Assembly (NCBI RefSeq): GCF_041146795.1
Contig: NC_135176.1
Coordinates: forward strand, 12,461,286 to 12,525,285
DNA length: 64,000 nucleotides
Direction of reading: 5' to 3'
DNA from: Maylandia zebra
Lineage: Eukaryota > Chordata > Actinopteri > Cichliformes > Cichlidae
Notes under the pieces: generated by a model
What the model was told of the DNA's origin: nothing
The model's database searches: none
What the model saw: only the letters and a program-made list of their open reading frames with translations
In this document: in pieces, positions 1 through 11,987 of the stretch
Numbering within the stretch: position 1 is the first letter of the stretch
Layout of the letters: each line of letters opens with the position of its first letter
Program-made: the position numbers and the translations under genes

Positions 1-987
1 TTAAATGTATCCACTAATACTGATTCTAAACTGTAATGTTATGGTTTCTTCGTGGGTTATTTATTACATTAAAGACTTTTGTATCAAAGGCTTAAAATAA
101 AAGAATTTAAATGTTCTCACGTCTTATATATTGCTTTATGAGCCCTCGATATAAATGCAAGACTCAACTTCAAATCATCCACTATTAAGTTTCTTAAAAT
201 TTTAAGTTTGACGCATGCATCCTCTGCTTGCCATGATGAATCACCTCTCCAGGAACGTACGTCTTCAATGATCTTGGAAAATAGAGTAGAAAAGCCAAGA
301 CATTATTAGTATTTTCACTCTCCCTCAGTTTTCCATGAGGTATTTTTACCTAGAGGCTTGAAACTTTGTATTGCTACAAAATTGATTAGCACTCGTGACA
401 ACATGACAAATAGCACAATTATCTGGCTCATCATGATGTTTATCATCATCAGTCCTATGACTGAGAGCCATTTTAAAATTGACCTCTATAAAGGAGCTTC
501 GAATTGAAAATATTGACTTTTTGTAATGTGAAAATCTTATAGATCTTTCCAGTTATCCATATCAGAAAAAATATGGCTGATGCACCAATTATATAAACAG
601 CTGCTTTATAAACTTAAGCTTCACGGCTGACTCAAAAAGGCTTGGAAACTCGTGTCAAAATGTCTCCATGTATATCTAATTTTACTTGAAAAATCAAACA
701 CCACAGATTTCACTTAAAAATATATTTTATTATCTTACTGCAAAGACAAGAAATTTAGATTATTCAGAAAATGGACCATTGTCACAGAATCCTCGAAGAA
801 TTACACAACCTTAAATTTATATTACTCTACATGTAACACACAGTATCTGTTTAGTTCAAATGTGACATGTCTGATTTTAAGTGGTTTGGCTCAAACAAAT
901 GATTTCCAGGAGCTGTATGTTATCAACACTGCCAACAGTTAGAATTTAAAGGTGGGTTTACTGGCTGCAGTGACACATCTTCAGGTA
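1..987. other. 3' flank of cchcr1, no gene seen
   Basis: AT-rich sequence downstream of the cchcr1 stop codon (cchcr1 is on the minus strand). It holds no open frame with recognisable similarity. A minus-strand AATAAA (plus-strand TTTATT) near 726-731 is a possible polyadenylation signal, which would give cchcr1 a 3' UTR of about 260 bases. This is inferred from the motif alone. Confidence 0.5.
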
Positions 988-3088
988 TCAGCTGTGCAGA
1001 CTGCCGGTGGATGGTTCCACAATGTCACTCTGTCCTTCCTCCTCCGCAGAGTCCTCAGAGCTGTTTACCACTGCAGCACTGAGAGTATGGAGCTCCTCCA
1101 AAACACACAGAAGTGTCTCTGACAGGATGCAGACAGGTCATTGGTCAGCTCTGTCACATCTGTGTAAATGCTGGGACTTCAAAAAAAACATGCAAAACTA
1201 AGACATTTCTTACCATCTGCAGGTAGTTGGACTTGTGTGCCTACAGAACAGCTCCATTCTGAAGCGTTTTGTCGAGGTTTCCATTGAGCAGCAGAGTTTT
1301 GCCGAGCCATCGCCTGAGCTCTCTGGTGCTCCTTCATCAGCCCTCTATCAGCAACTGTGACCTGGAACAAATGCAGGTCGAATGACACAGAAGCAAAAAT
1401 CTCCACGACTGTGTTTTGCTATAATAAAATCTTACCAAGTGTTGGTTTTTGTCCCTCACTGTCTCCTTCAGTTGTTTGTGCTGGACTTTCCTCCTTGTGT
1501 TTTCACTCTCCGGATTTCGGCTTTGCTTCATCTCTTCCAGTTTCTTTGCTGCCTCTCTCTCAAACTCACGCAAAGTCATAACTGCAACAGACGATACAGA
1601 CGCCTCAAAAGCCACAGGGATATGCTGCTATATACTGTGTAAACAATTCCAATCATATTAGAGCAAAGTCTGCATTAAGGATATGACTTCATTGCCATAT
1701 GTAAACCTGCAGTGTACTGAGGCAGCATACAGTTAATCTTACTACCTGCTTTGGTGTGCTCTTTCCTGACTGTGCTGACTTGAGCCTCCATTTCTCTCAG
1801 CTTCTCAGAACACCGCTCCTCAATCTCAGACACTCTTTCCTGCAGGGCTGAAGCAGGGTAGGGGAAACAAATGCACCACTCCTCAGTACTGTGTTTGACA
1901 TACAGAGAGTGTCTGAGTTCAATACTTCTATCTGACTCCAGGGATGCATTAGGTTTCAGTGTATATGTTTGCACATTTTTATAGTCTACATAAAAGTCTA
2001 AAACACAGTGTTGTGTGCGTGGTCAGTCTGTAACGTTATTGTTTTTGGTTAACCGCTCTCACAGCATTGTTAGCTTTTAGGCACAGAGAACAGCTGCTTT
2101 CAGCTGAAGGGCCTTCTGAAAGGTGCACAGCGAGCGGCCTCACCCTGCTCACTCTGCTCTTGCTGGCTGAGCAGCTCACAGCGGACTCTCTCCAGGGTGA
2201 CCTTAGTGTCCTCCAGCTGGGCCTGGATCTGCTGCAGGTTCTGCTCAGCCTCCTCTCTACCAGCTACAGCCTGCTCGAGCTCCACCCAGCTCTGCTCCAG
2301 CTCCTGCTGCTGTAGCCTAACTTTACTCTCATCTGCAGAGGGTATAAAGTGCACGGAGACACATGCATTACAGAAATGTGGATATGTACCAGACAAACAG
2401 ACGATATAATGGGTGTTGTGATCCATATGGGGTCTCACATTGCTCTTTCAGATCAGCGAGAGCGTTCTCGATAAGCTCTGGGGTTCTTTTGAGCTCTCGA
2501 GTGAGTCCGTCTCTCTCTTCGCACACCAAACTGTGCTCTATCTGGAGGTTTCTGATGCTGCAGGGCAACAAAGATAAAATGGTACAGCAAACAGACAAGC
2601 AGAAGTAGAGAAGGCTCTGCATGATGCATAACAAAGTAAGCTAAACAGCCTGAAAGTTACTTTTTGCATGAATTATAATCATCTTGTATAGATACACTGA
2701 CAGCATAAGACAGCAACACCTGCTATTCACAACACTTATTTCAACCACATTAGCGACACCTGTTATATATGTCCCATCAAATCAGTATGCAGTATGCCAC
2801 TCTATACCAGCATAAAAATCTAACCTCAGAACCCTCCACGTACTTATTTTCTTTTCTTGATCCTTCATTCATCTCACTACATATGAGGCTTGAAAGCAGC
2901 AACTATTTCTACTAATGCAAGAACATCCTGACATATTAGAACATGAGCTTTTTGTGAGAAAGCCAAAAGAGCAAGTGAGTGGAAGAACAAGATGCTTATA
3001 AAGGCTCTTGGCCTAAAATGTATGTCTATGATCCAGAAAGAACGTGAAAGAGATGAAATAGAGGTGAAAGAGAGAATCACCCACATTG

Positions 3089-3120
<32 letters not shown>

Positions 3121-3262
3121 GTACCTTTCAGCATCCTTATCTGGCTGTTTACAGGCCTGTTCAACTTTCTGCAGGGCTGCCTTCCTCATGACCAAAGCTG
3201 CAAAAACAAAACCCGATATAAATTCTTTATGTTCTTCTAGCTATGCTATTAACCCATCAGCA

Positions 3263-3354
<92 letters not shown>

Positions 3355-6300
3355 CGTACCTTGGACTGTCTCCACTCGTCTTTTAGCAAAAGTCAGTCTC
3401 TGGGTAAAAGTGTTGAGCCTTGCTTTAGCTGCCTCCACTTCTGCCACCTTGCTTTCCAGCGCCTCACAGAATCTGTAAGGCACAGCCAATATATGTCTGT
3501 CTTGAATTCTATTTCTACTTTTCTAATACGTCTCCTTATCTTTCCTTATCCTCTGAAATTCAGTTTTGCTATTTTTTTTTACCTTTGCACTGCCTCTGTC
3601 AAGGTTTTAAGTTCAGCCTCTGCTTTCTGGCTCTGTAACTTCAACTGAACATTTTCCTTGTGAACACTGGCCAAATCCTGTTTCAGTGCCTGGAAAGAAA
3701 AACATTCCCACATATAACTGAGCATCTTTCACAGATCTGTTTTACTGTTTTTAATGCGGTGCTTAGTTTTTAAGATTGTCTTTCCCCAGGTGCTGTCCTT
3801 TAAACCTCAATGGCTCTGGGAACCAAAGTTTTGGTGCAGTCAGCATCATCTGCTGTGGTAAAAAATGTACGAGCATTTATCACTTTCCTAGGCAGACCGA
3901 AGTTTATTACGCATCATCAAAATTTCAGACAGCCATGTAAATCACATCAGTTGCCCTGGTACTAACATCCTTTTCCACCCTCTCGAGGTCCAGCTCAGCG
4001 ATCCTGTCATGTAGGCTGTGTTGGAGCACGCTAGCTCTGTGCTGCTCCTGCTGCAGCTGCTGCTCTGCAAATCTGACCTAAAACACACATCATTGCAGTC
4101 CCACATTGAACACAGTTTTAAATACGCTGGAATTACCTGTACTGTGTGATATAGCAAAATAATAGCCGTTTTCATACTTTTGAAATCAGTTTTTCCTTTT
4201 CTCCTCTTATCTCGATGTCCTTTGAGCGAAGCTGGACGCACAACTTGAACACTTTCTCTCTCCACAGCTGAAGCACTTGAAGGCCTTCGGATCCTTTCTC
4301 CACAAGTGGATCCATTGATGTCTGTGGAAACACACACACACATATATGGGAAACACAAATACACACATACACTTCAGTGCACGCACCACATGAGCATGCA
4401 TAATTGTTTTCAAATTAGCCTTGATGTTTTCTAAAGCACTACATCTTGAAATGAGGAGTTTTCTTCTCTCTTTCCCACAATGTAGTACTGCACAAAGGAT
4501 CTGGGTACTAAAGGTAAACTGACAATGCTTATCAATGGACAATATAGCAGGTTTTAAAATCTGAGCCCAATGAAAAAAATAATAATTTGCATCCAAAACA
4601 GCACCAATTTTCTAAATGCATTTGTGTACTGAAGACCTTCTGTTGCTCACATCTCTTCATATAATGCCAGACTGACTCAGTGATGTTGAGAAATGGCTCC
4701 GTAAAGGCCATACCATACCATCTCTTTTAGGAGTTTGTTCCAATCATGATATAAGACTCTGACTGCATGTTTGAAGCTGCTATCACATGCAACAAGGTAA
4801 ATAATCTGGGACTGACCAAACGCCTCCCAGATGATATTCCATGACACGTAAGAATCTCAACATCTAAAATAGGCTAAACCTTTCCAAAGTACTGTGTGAT
4901 AACGGAGCATCACAGAGGATGTAGCCTCCAACAACAAACTAAGCGGTTTACTGTAATTACCTATCTCTACCAACTGTTATCATATTTCAGTCTCCTGCAG
5001 CGCTACTCAGTGTACGCATATGTGAAGTGAGCACCCAACTGAGTTAACTTAAGACGGATACAGAAGTGTAGTTCTCTGTAATTTTACACTTTTATTTCTT
5101 TCAATTTAAACCCAAAGAGTTGTGCTGACAGATTTCTTTAATCTACTACAGCAGCATTTCTTTATCATGTACAAAAATAGCCCTTTCTTCTCATTAAGAT
5201 ATCTCAGATATTACATGTGTAGTTAAACGTATATACACAGAAAGAAAGGTGTGTTTCACTAGTCCGGCTTATTCAATGTGGTCTGTGATGTACATTCAGT
5301 TTGACATTTCTTACCTTACGTGGTCCGCAAACATCCTTAGAGACAACACAAAATCATAGGTATCTGCTGGTTTCACATTAGACTGCTGCTGATCACCAGA
5401 TGTCTTAAACACAGTTTTGTATCATGTTTTGCTATGTAAATTTAGAAAGTCAAGAAAACCCACTCACCTTTTTCACCATTTTCTCTTCTTGGAGGACGAG
5501 TATCTCATTCACAGAGTTAAGCCTGACTGTCAAAAGCTCTGCAGTTGTCTGAAGAGCTGCTTTCTCTTTGTTCAGCCTCTGCAAAATGGACAAGATTAAA
5601 TTACACACAATTAGCATTAATTATATAATTTGTACATTAACTCATTCATATTTTACTGTTCTTCCTTTACTCTAGTGAAAAGAACATTTGAAAGTCCCAT
5701 GCATTTACTTTGCAGTATGCTCATTACAATCAATACTGTATATATTGCCTCTACCTCAACAGCTTCATTTAATCGTTCCCTCTCTCCTTTCTCTGGTGCA
5801 AGCTGGCCGATGTAATTTCTGAGGCTTTGCAATGTAGCAGACTGTGTCTCAAAAGCTTGTCCCATTTGGCTGAAAAATAAACAACAACATGCCCCTCACC
5901 ACACACACACACACACAAAACAGTGACTACAGAGTGCTTTAAATGCTTTAGTTCTGTTCCGTTTTAGATTGAATGAAGCACCTTAAATGTTCTTTTAGTC
6001 CATTTCTCTCAGTAGATACTTCCATCAGAGTGCTCTTTAGCTGCAGCAGTTCTGAGGTCATTGACTGAAGTCGGTCCTGTAGTTCAACATTTGTTTTTTG
6101 TGCTGCACCCAACTCTGCATAATGGGATGCATTCAACTGTTGCAGCTGAAAATAAGGGAAGTTTATGACACAGACAAATAGTGACATAATGACTTATTCA
6201 TCTTCAAATACACATTCTCACATTACTTGCAAAGTCAGAGTGAAGGCAGTGCTCAGAGTTCTGCTCAGAGATACTTAGTTGTTGTTGGATTAAGGCCCTT

Positions 6301-7907
6301 AATCCTAAATGAGGTCACCAAAGTACAATGTTTATGATCATTTAAACACACCTCCACCTCCTTGTTCTTCCGAAATTCCTCTAGTTGCTCTAATAGTCTG
6401 AGAGTCTGTTGTTTGGCTTCCTCTACAGCCTGCAACCTGCCCATTTCAACCTTCAAAGCAAGCTCCCGGGATTCCTCTTTGCTCCTTTCAGCATCTCTCC
6501 TCAGCCTTGTAATTTCCTCCTCCGACTCTGCTTTCAGTCTTTCAAGCTGTGAGAAAAAAACAGACATATTGCAAACAGAAAAAGCAGACTTTATTAACCT
6601 TATTATTGTGAAATGTGACTAAAATGTTTTATTGGGATCACAAAACTGTACAAAAACAAATTTAACTGCAAACTGCCAAAATAAGTTACAAAATGCCAGT
6701 AACTCTCAGGTGATGTATGTCTACAAGAGTGTCGAAATGAAATGTTTTGTCAGTAAACATCATTACCTGTGAGCTTATTTTTTCCTTCTGTGCGCTGCAG
6801 AGACTGAGCTCCTCTCTGATTTGGCTGAGTTCAGACTTAGCCTTGGATAGATCCGTATGTATTGCTTCCATCTCATGGCTGTGTCTGTTGTGCAAAGGTT
6901 ATTCCAAGTTAAGCTTGTTCAAAACCGTTATTTGCTGACCTCCATAATGTCAGGTTACGTACTAAATGTGTGGGGAAAAAATACATAATATCACTCAGAT
7001 GTCACATAATGACACAAGCACATCTCTTACCTGCTAAGGGTGTTGTCTTTGTCTCTGACCTCTTCCCTGCATCTTTCTGCAATCTCCTTTAGTGCCTCCA
7101 CCTGCCCCTTTAACCTCTCTGCTTCAGCCTTGTGCTTTTCTGCCTCCAGTCGCCACTCTGATTCCCATCGAGACAAATTACCTCCTCTGTCTTTTGATCT
7201 GCATAAAAGGAAAGAGACCACATTAATATGTCCATATTGCCACCCAAGTGACAGACCATATAAAACATGTAGTGGATATACCTGGCTCTACAATCTGAAC
7301 GATAATCAGGGGTCCTTATGCTGTCTCCTTGTAGCATCAAGATCCTCTGATTTTCCTTCCTCAGCTCCAAGATTTCCTGTTGGGCCTGATTGATGGCAAG
7401 CCATGGATTGGCAGGACTTGGCTCCCCTGATGATGGTGCTGATATCATGCCTTGGTTTATCCAGGAGATGGGTGGCTGTGTCGCCGGGATTTGAACACAT
7501 CTGTTTGCTCCAGCAGAATGGGCACTTGATGCAAAATGCGATGGGGGTATGAGGTCCTCCGGAGTCTCCCCTTCATAAAATAAAACAGTGTCTATGTGCC
7601 TGCATGCATTAGCTACTCTAATCCAATATAAGGTTCCCCATGTTCCCAAACAAGCATATTGTTACGCTAAGCTCAGTAAAGATAAACATGACAGCTTCCT
7701 AATCGTGAAGTATAAAATCACTTTTACTAGTTAAACATGAGTTCATGTAAGCGCCAAGTGGGCTACACTGTAAGCTAACATTTGCTAATTAACAGTTTAT
7801 TTAGCTCAACAGTAACAAGAATTTAGGTGCAACTTACTCGGAAGTACTGGTGAGGTGAAGTCAGTCGGCACTATCAGCCTCTCCTTCCCTAAAGTTTGTC
7901 TCTCCAT
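988..7907 (-). CDS. cchcr1: coiled-coil alpha-helical rod protein 1, 20 coding exons
   Basis: In mammals CCHCR1 is a long coiled-coil protein of centrosomes, centriolar satellites and P-bodies. Exons, 5' to 3' on the minus strand: 7907-7838, 7570-7282, 7198-7031, 6884-6767, 6546-6352, 6145-5982, 5869-5755, 5578-5468, 5403-5315, 4321-4178, 4077-3967, 3689-3583, 3472-3360, 3197-3125, 2557-2439, 2332-2144, 1857-1746, 1581-1436, 1361-1214 and 1118-988. They total 2712 nt (903 aa), an exact codon count. Recalled human CCHCR1 shares several landmarks: DLIPPSHF in exon 2, LRNYIG in exon 7, TAELLTVRLNSVNEILVLQEE in parts of exon 8, WREKVFKLCVQL in exon 10, ERVRCELLSQQE in exon 16 and a VLEELHTLSAAV segment near the C-terminus. 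Nearly the whole protein is Glu/Lys/Leu/Gln-rich heptad sequence with no membrane segment. The start is the first ATG (MERQTLGKERL) and is followed by a GTAAGT donor. Exons 9 and 11 are the least certain. Confidence 0.85.
3089..3118. repeat. poly(A) tract in cchcr1 intron
   Basis: Thirty uninterrupted A on the plus strand (T in the transcript). It begins about five bases past the donor of the cchcr1 exon at 3197-3125, so it directly follows a splice site. Confidence 0.95.
3266..3344. repeat. (TA)n microsatellite
   Basis: About 79 bases of uninterrupted TA dinucleotide in the cchcr1 intron between the exons at 3472-3360 and 3197-3125. It starts about 16 bases beyond the donor of the upstream exon. 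Likely highly variable in length. Confidence 0.98.
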
Positions 7908-7987
7908 GTTAAATAACTATTGCCATTACACAGGAAGGAAACAGTACACGGCTGCCGTGGTGCGTTTAGCGTTTGTTCTCCCGCGAG

Positions 7988-8018
7988 TCACGTCATTCTT
8001 CACCGTTGCCTTAGTTAC
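7988..8018. promoter_or_regulatory. cchcr1 upstream region with X-box-like and CRE-like motifs
   Basis: About 100 bases upstream of the cchcr1 ATG lies GTTGCC-TT-AGTTAC (8005-8018), one base off the RFX X-box consensus GTNRCC-N(0-3)-RGYAAC. A TCACGTCA (7988-7995), close to the CREB/ATF site TGACGTCA, sits ten bases before it. RFX factors drive many centrosomal and ciliary genes, which fits the protein. The assignment is inferred from motif and position only. Confidence 0.45.
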
Positions 8019-11000
8019 GGGTACAACAGCAACATTCAGAGCTCTCGATTTGGGCAATTTCTGGTCGTGTCAGTCGTTATTTTCGGTTCAAATAACCCAC
8101 ATTTTAAGGTTTCTATGGTACATGTATATACGTATATGAAATCCAACAAATTTAATAGTTCATTTAGGCATAACTGTTACATATTGAAACGGCGCAGTGC
8201 ATCATGGGAAATTGGAAGGAGCGTAAAAAATATAATTGGGTTCTCATTTCCCTCATTGTAATCTTGCAGGAGTTCTTTTTTTCACGTAAACTGCCTTTAA
8301 ATATTCCCTAAATCGTAACCCTGCATTGCCGCCTATTTGTATGCGTTTCAGTGCAGTGTTTGCAGCGTCGACTGGAAGAGCTCTCCTGATAGACTAAATT
8401 CAGGGCGTAATCCTTAAACGATAGCACCATCTGTGGGTGGAGCACAGAAGGTATACTGTGATGGGTAGCATATGTTGAGAAGAGGGGGCACTGAGGACTA
8501 AATTAACTGTCCTTCTGGGCAAATTTAAATTCGAAAATATTTTATTTAGATGAAAACATTGAGCAACAGACACTAGTTAGAAAAACTATGAAAACAATAT
8601 GATATATGAGCTTTCCTGTCCCTTTGTGCAGAAACCACAAGTTTCGACAATAAGAAACACACATTATCATATTTATTATAGGAGAAATATTTATAAGTTA
8701 AATAAATCATTAGTCTGTCATTCCATTCTTTTGGAGGTGGTTACGTGAGCCATTTATATTCAGGCATTATCTAGATGTAAAGGGATACCATTTAGATAAT
8801 TAGTGGTAAAGGGTCTCATGTAAATGCACTTAATGAGGTGATAACCTAAAATTACAACATTCCTTCTTTGCCTGGGACTCCCTCACCTCAAGAACACCCA
8901 GGGGTGTCTGACAGCCACATCATTTCTGCATAATACAGCCGGCCTTGCAGAAAAGGGCACTCTGAGCAGGCTCATAAGTGCAGGTTTGAATAGCAATTGG
9001 TGATAATTTGGTTACGTAACAGAATGTTGGGGGGTTGAGGGGCGTCTATAAATATTTTACCCACAACTGTAAAATCATTAGTATCCTTATATAATTCCAA
9101 TTACCAAATTTCGGTAGATTACTCATGTGTTACTTTCCTCCAGTGATGCACATTTTGTGCACACAACATTTGTGATTTAAATCCACAAACTGTGCACATG
9201 TGACCACCTTCAGATAAAATCCTGTCTAACATTGGCTATCTAACAGTCATGATAACAAGCATATTTCACGTATCCCGTTGTATTATTTTCCCCAGATGTC
9301 TGCAGCAAACATTTGTGTTTGCTGTTACCTACAGTATATCCTGTTTTCTGTTGCTGCTATGACCCACTTTCCCCCTGGGGTTCATTAAAGTTTTATATCA
9401 TCTATTTATGGCATTTTTGAGCAACACAGAGACCTTTTAGGTTGATTCATTTCCATAAATGATCACAAATAAATGCAAGATGATATGGTACGCCGCCGAG
9501 AAAATGTCAGTAGAACATGATAGCGTTCATCTTGCATAAAATCTTTAATGTGGTGAAAGGGCGGATTGGGGAGTACAGTGGGAGTGATGTGCATTGTTTG
9601 GACATGCTGATATTGTATCTTCTTACCACAAGGCGGGCACTGCAGCATAGGTCCTGAGGAACATCGCAGAGGGGAAGATGGATTGAGAAGGGCAAAGGGA
9701 ATCAAAAAAGAAAGACAATACTCACCTTTATCAAAAAGCAAAAGGGAGAAAGAGAATTAGTATGTAAGCTTTGTTTCTACAATCAAGATGAGCATTGACC
9801 ACCTGCAGAGCATTAATTCTTTTTGAATTCAGTTTGTTTTTATTGTATCACGGTGTCACATGAGTCCCATACTCCTCTAACTGGTCTATAATTTTCCCAG
9901 TATTTTAGATTTTAAACTAAACCCAAATTTTGGGTTAAAATGCTCAGATCTCCATTTGTGAAAAACTGGTTCCTCATTAGTCAGTGCATCTCATACTTTT
10001 CCCCTCCCAGGTGGATGTGTCTGTCTGCTTCAGTGACAGTGACCTGTTTTTGTTACCACAAGGGCATTGCCAGCTGTGTACATACAGATACTGTCAGGTC
10101 AGCATTTCTCTGCCTTTTCTGAAAGCAACTTAAGCAGGATCATTCCTAACCCATCTGGCAGCCTTACAAATCTTACGCAGGAGCTCACAGGTGAGTGTGT
10201 GACCCAGACCTGGTACCACAGGGTCAGGCAATACTGATTAAAAGGAAGATGTGGGTCTATCAGGCCAGCTGTAGGATTAAGACTTCAGGCTAGAGAGGAC
10301 CTGGTAGATTTATTTCTGGCTTTTTTTGACTGAGTTAGGCATATAACGCTAAAATTGAATAAATGGCGACTGTTAGATTTGCAATGTTTTTGTCCTTTGA
10401 TAACCAATAGTATTCTGTTCATGTGGTCAGATGCGTTTGAAACTCATTGTAATAAACAGGGATTGTTCCCTGCATGGGAACCAACATATATGCAAAATAT
10501 TTTCATTTCTGTAAAAAGCTTTCATTTGTAACCCAGCTTGAAGCACACTACACTGGGCAGCATCTCTCTCCAAGAAGTCTAGAAATGATCCCTCAGCTGT
10601 GCATCATAGCTGTGACCACTGGGCATTATTAAAAAAAAAAAAAAGGATATGTGGGGGAATATGTCTGCCCTGTCAGCAACTGCCCAGACTTTGTCTCATA
10701 ACTCATCTGTATCGTTGGGACAGATTCTAGTGTGGTTGGATGTTCATATTTTTAGATTTAGTTTAACCACTGAATGCAACAAAAGCATAAGCCCAATTCC
10801 CCACATACAGGTGCTTAAACAGAAAGTCAGCAAGCTAGAGAAAAACAAAAAACAATTACTGGAATGATCTGTTTTTTGGGGAAGATATATTTTCCCCCTT
10901 ACCTGTCATAGACTGGTTTCCTAGCACCTGTGGTCATTTTGGCTCACAGCATTTAACTAGTTTTTGTTTGTTTGTTTGTTTGTTTGTTTGTTTGTTTGTT

Positions 11001-11400
11001 TGTTTTTTTGTTTTTTGCATCTTCAGTCTGATTGTTTGTGTAGTGTAGATCTAGTACGAATAAGATTTTTTAATGACTCTACTGGGTGATCAGGTCTAAC
11101 ATGTGCTGCAAAGCATGGGATAACACTGGAGGGTGGTTTGCAACATTTTCTATTTTGCCGTTGTTGTCACAATTTGCTAAAAAGGCTTTTGCCAATGCAA
11201 ATGTGTCTGTGGTCTCTCTCTCTCTCTCTCTCTGTCCGTGCAGGCCTGCTCACTTTACTTTTTGATGTGGTCAGTCGTAGATGGGTTTTACCTCTACACG
11301 AAATGTGTGCGCCCATGAGTGCAGTCCGAGGTTAAGGTGCTTAGTTAATGGTTTCTAAATTGGGATTCAGTCGGGTTTTTTGGATGGTGAATTTAATGCA
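8019..11400. other. intergenic region between cchcr1 and nlgn3
   Basis: No exon with recognisable protein similarity. The genes on either side point away from each other, so this 3.4 kb holds the upstream control regions of both. A 92-codon minus-strand frame at 9463-9741 has no recognisable content. Mostly unique, AT-rich sequence. Confidence 0.5.
10962..11006. repeat. (TTTG)n microsatellite
   Basis: About eleven copies of TTTG ending in a T-rich run, in the gap upstream of the nlgn3 first exon. Confidence 0.95.
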
Positions 11401-11416
11401 CCGGCGTATCCCGGTG

Positions 11417-11429
11417 GTTGCCTAGTAAC
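11417..11429. promoter_or_regulatory. consensus RFX X-box upstream of nlgn3
   Basis: GTTGCC-T-AGTAAC fits the X-box consensus GTNRCC-N(0-3)-RGYAAC at every position. It lies in a short GC-richer stretch (CCGGCG, ACGCGC, GGGCGCC) just before the putative non-coding first exon of nlgn3, as expected for a promoter. Binding is inferred. Confidence 0.5.
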
Positions 11430-11700
11430 GCGCTAGCAGTGGGCGCCGTAGAGAGATCTCTATGGTGGGCGCTCCATTAAAACCGTTGGCGCTCCTGACC
11501 TTGGCGTCGTGAATGCGCAAAGCACACAGACTGTGCGAAGCAGGAGATAAGAGTGAAGATCTGCGCGTTTGATACCGAAACCGGAGAAATATTCCACTCA
11601 CACTCACACACACGCACGAAACATATTGTTTTATGTAACTGACGGGCATAGTATGGAGGAAATCTTGAGATGGAGCGCGTCTTAGCTTGTGAATAAGCAG
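11430..11700 (+). other. nlgn3: putative non-coding first exon and promoter of nlgn3
   Basis: A GC-richer island ends in an excellent donor, AATAAGCAG|GTGAGT at 11700/11701. The next plus-strand exon with a good acceptor is the nlgn3 start exon (acceptor TTTTCAG at 14954). This gives a plausible 3.25-kb first intron. No transcription start can be set from sequence. Multi-exon 5' UTRs are usual for neuroligin genes. Confidence 0.45.
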
Positions 11701-11948
11701 GTGAGTTAACCTAATGATTCTGATCTTTTTAATTCCTTTTTTCTTCTCTCCATGAGACGAATCTTTGTTCAGATTGATCACTGACATCTGGGTTGACTGT
11801 GTTCTTTAAAGCGATTGCTTTGCGATTTACCACAGTGGCTCTTTTCTGTGCTCGGTGTTTTATTTTCCCCATTTTATCCAATATTACACCGTCCTAGACC
11901 TAGATTAAACAAGCTTCCCAGTCACAACGTGAGGCGCGCGCACACACA

Positions 11949-11987
<39 letters not shown>

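Noticed and set aside
3086-3478. Frame with poly-Lys and Ile-Tyr repeats
   Set aside because: It spans the poly(A) and (TA)n tracts in cchcr1 introns and is an antisense artefact.
9463-9741. 92-codon minus-strand frame as a small gene
   Set aside because: No similarity, no promoter or splice support; its cysteine pairs look accidental.
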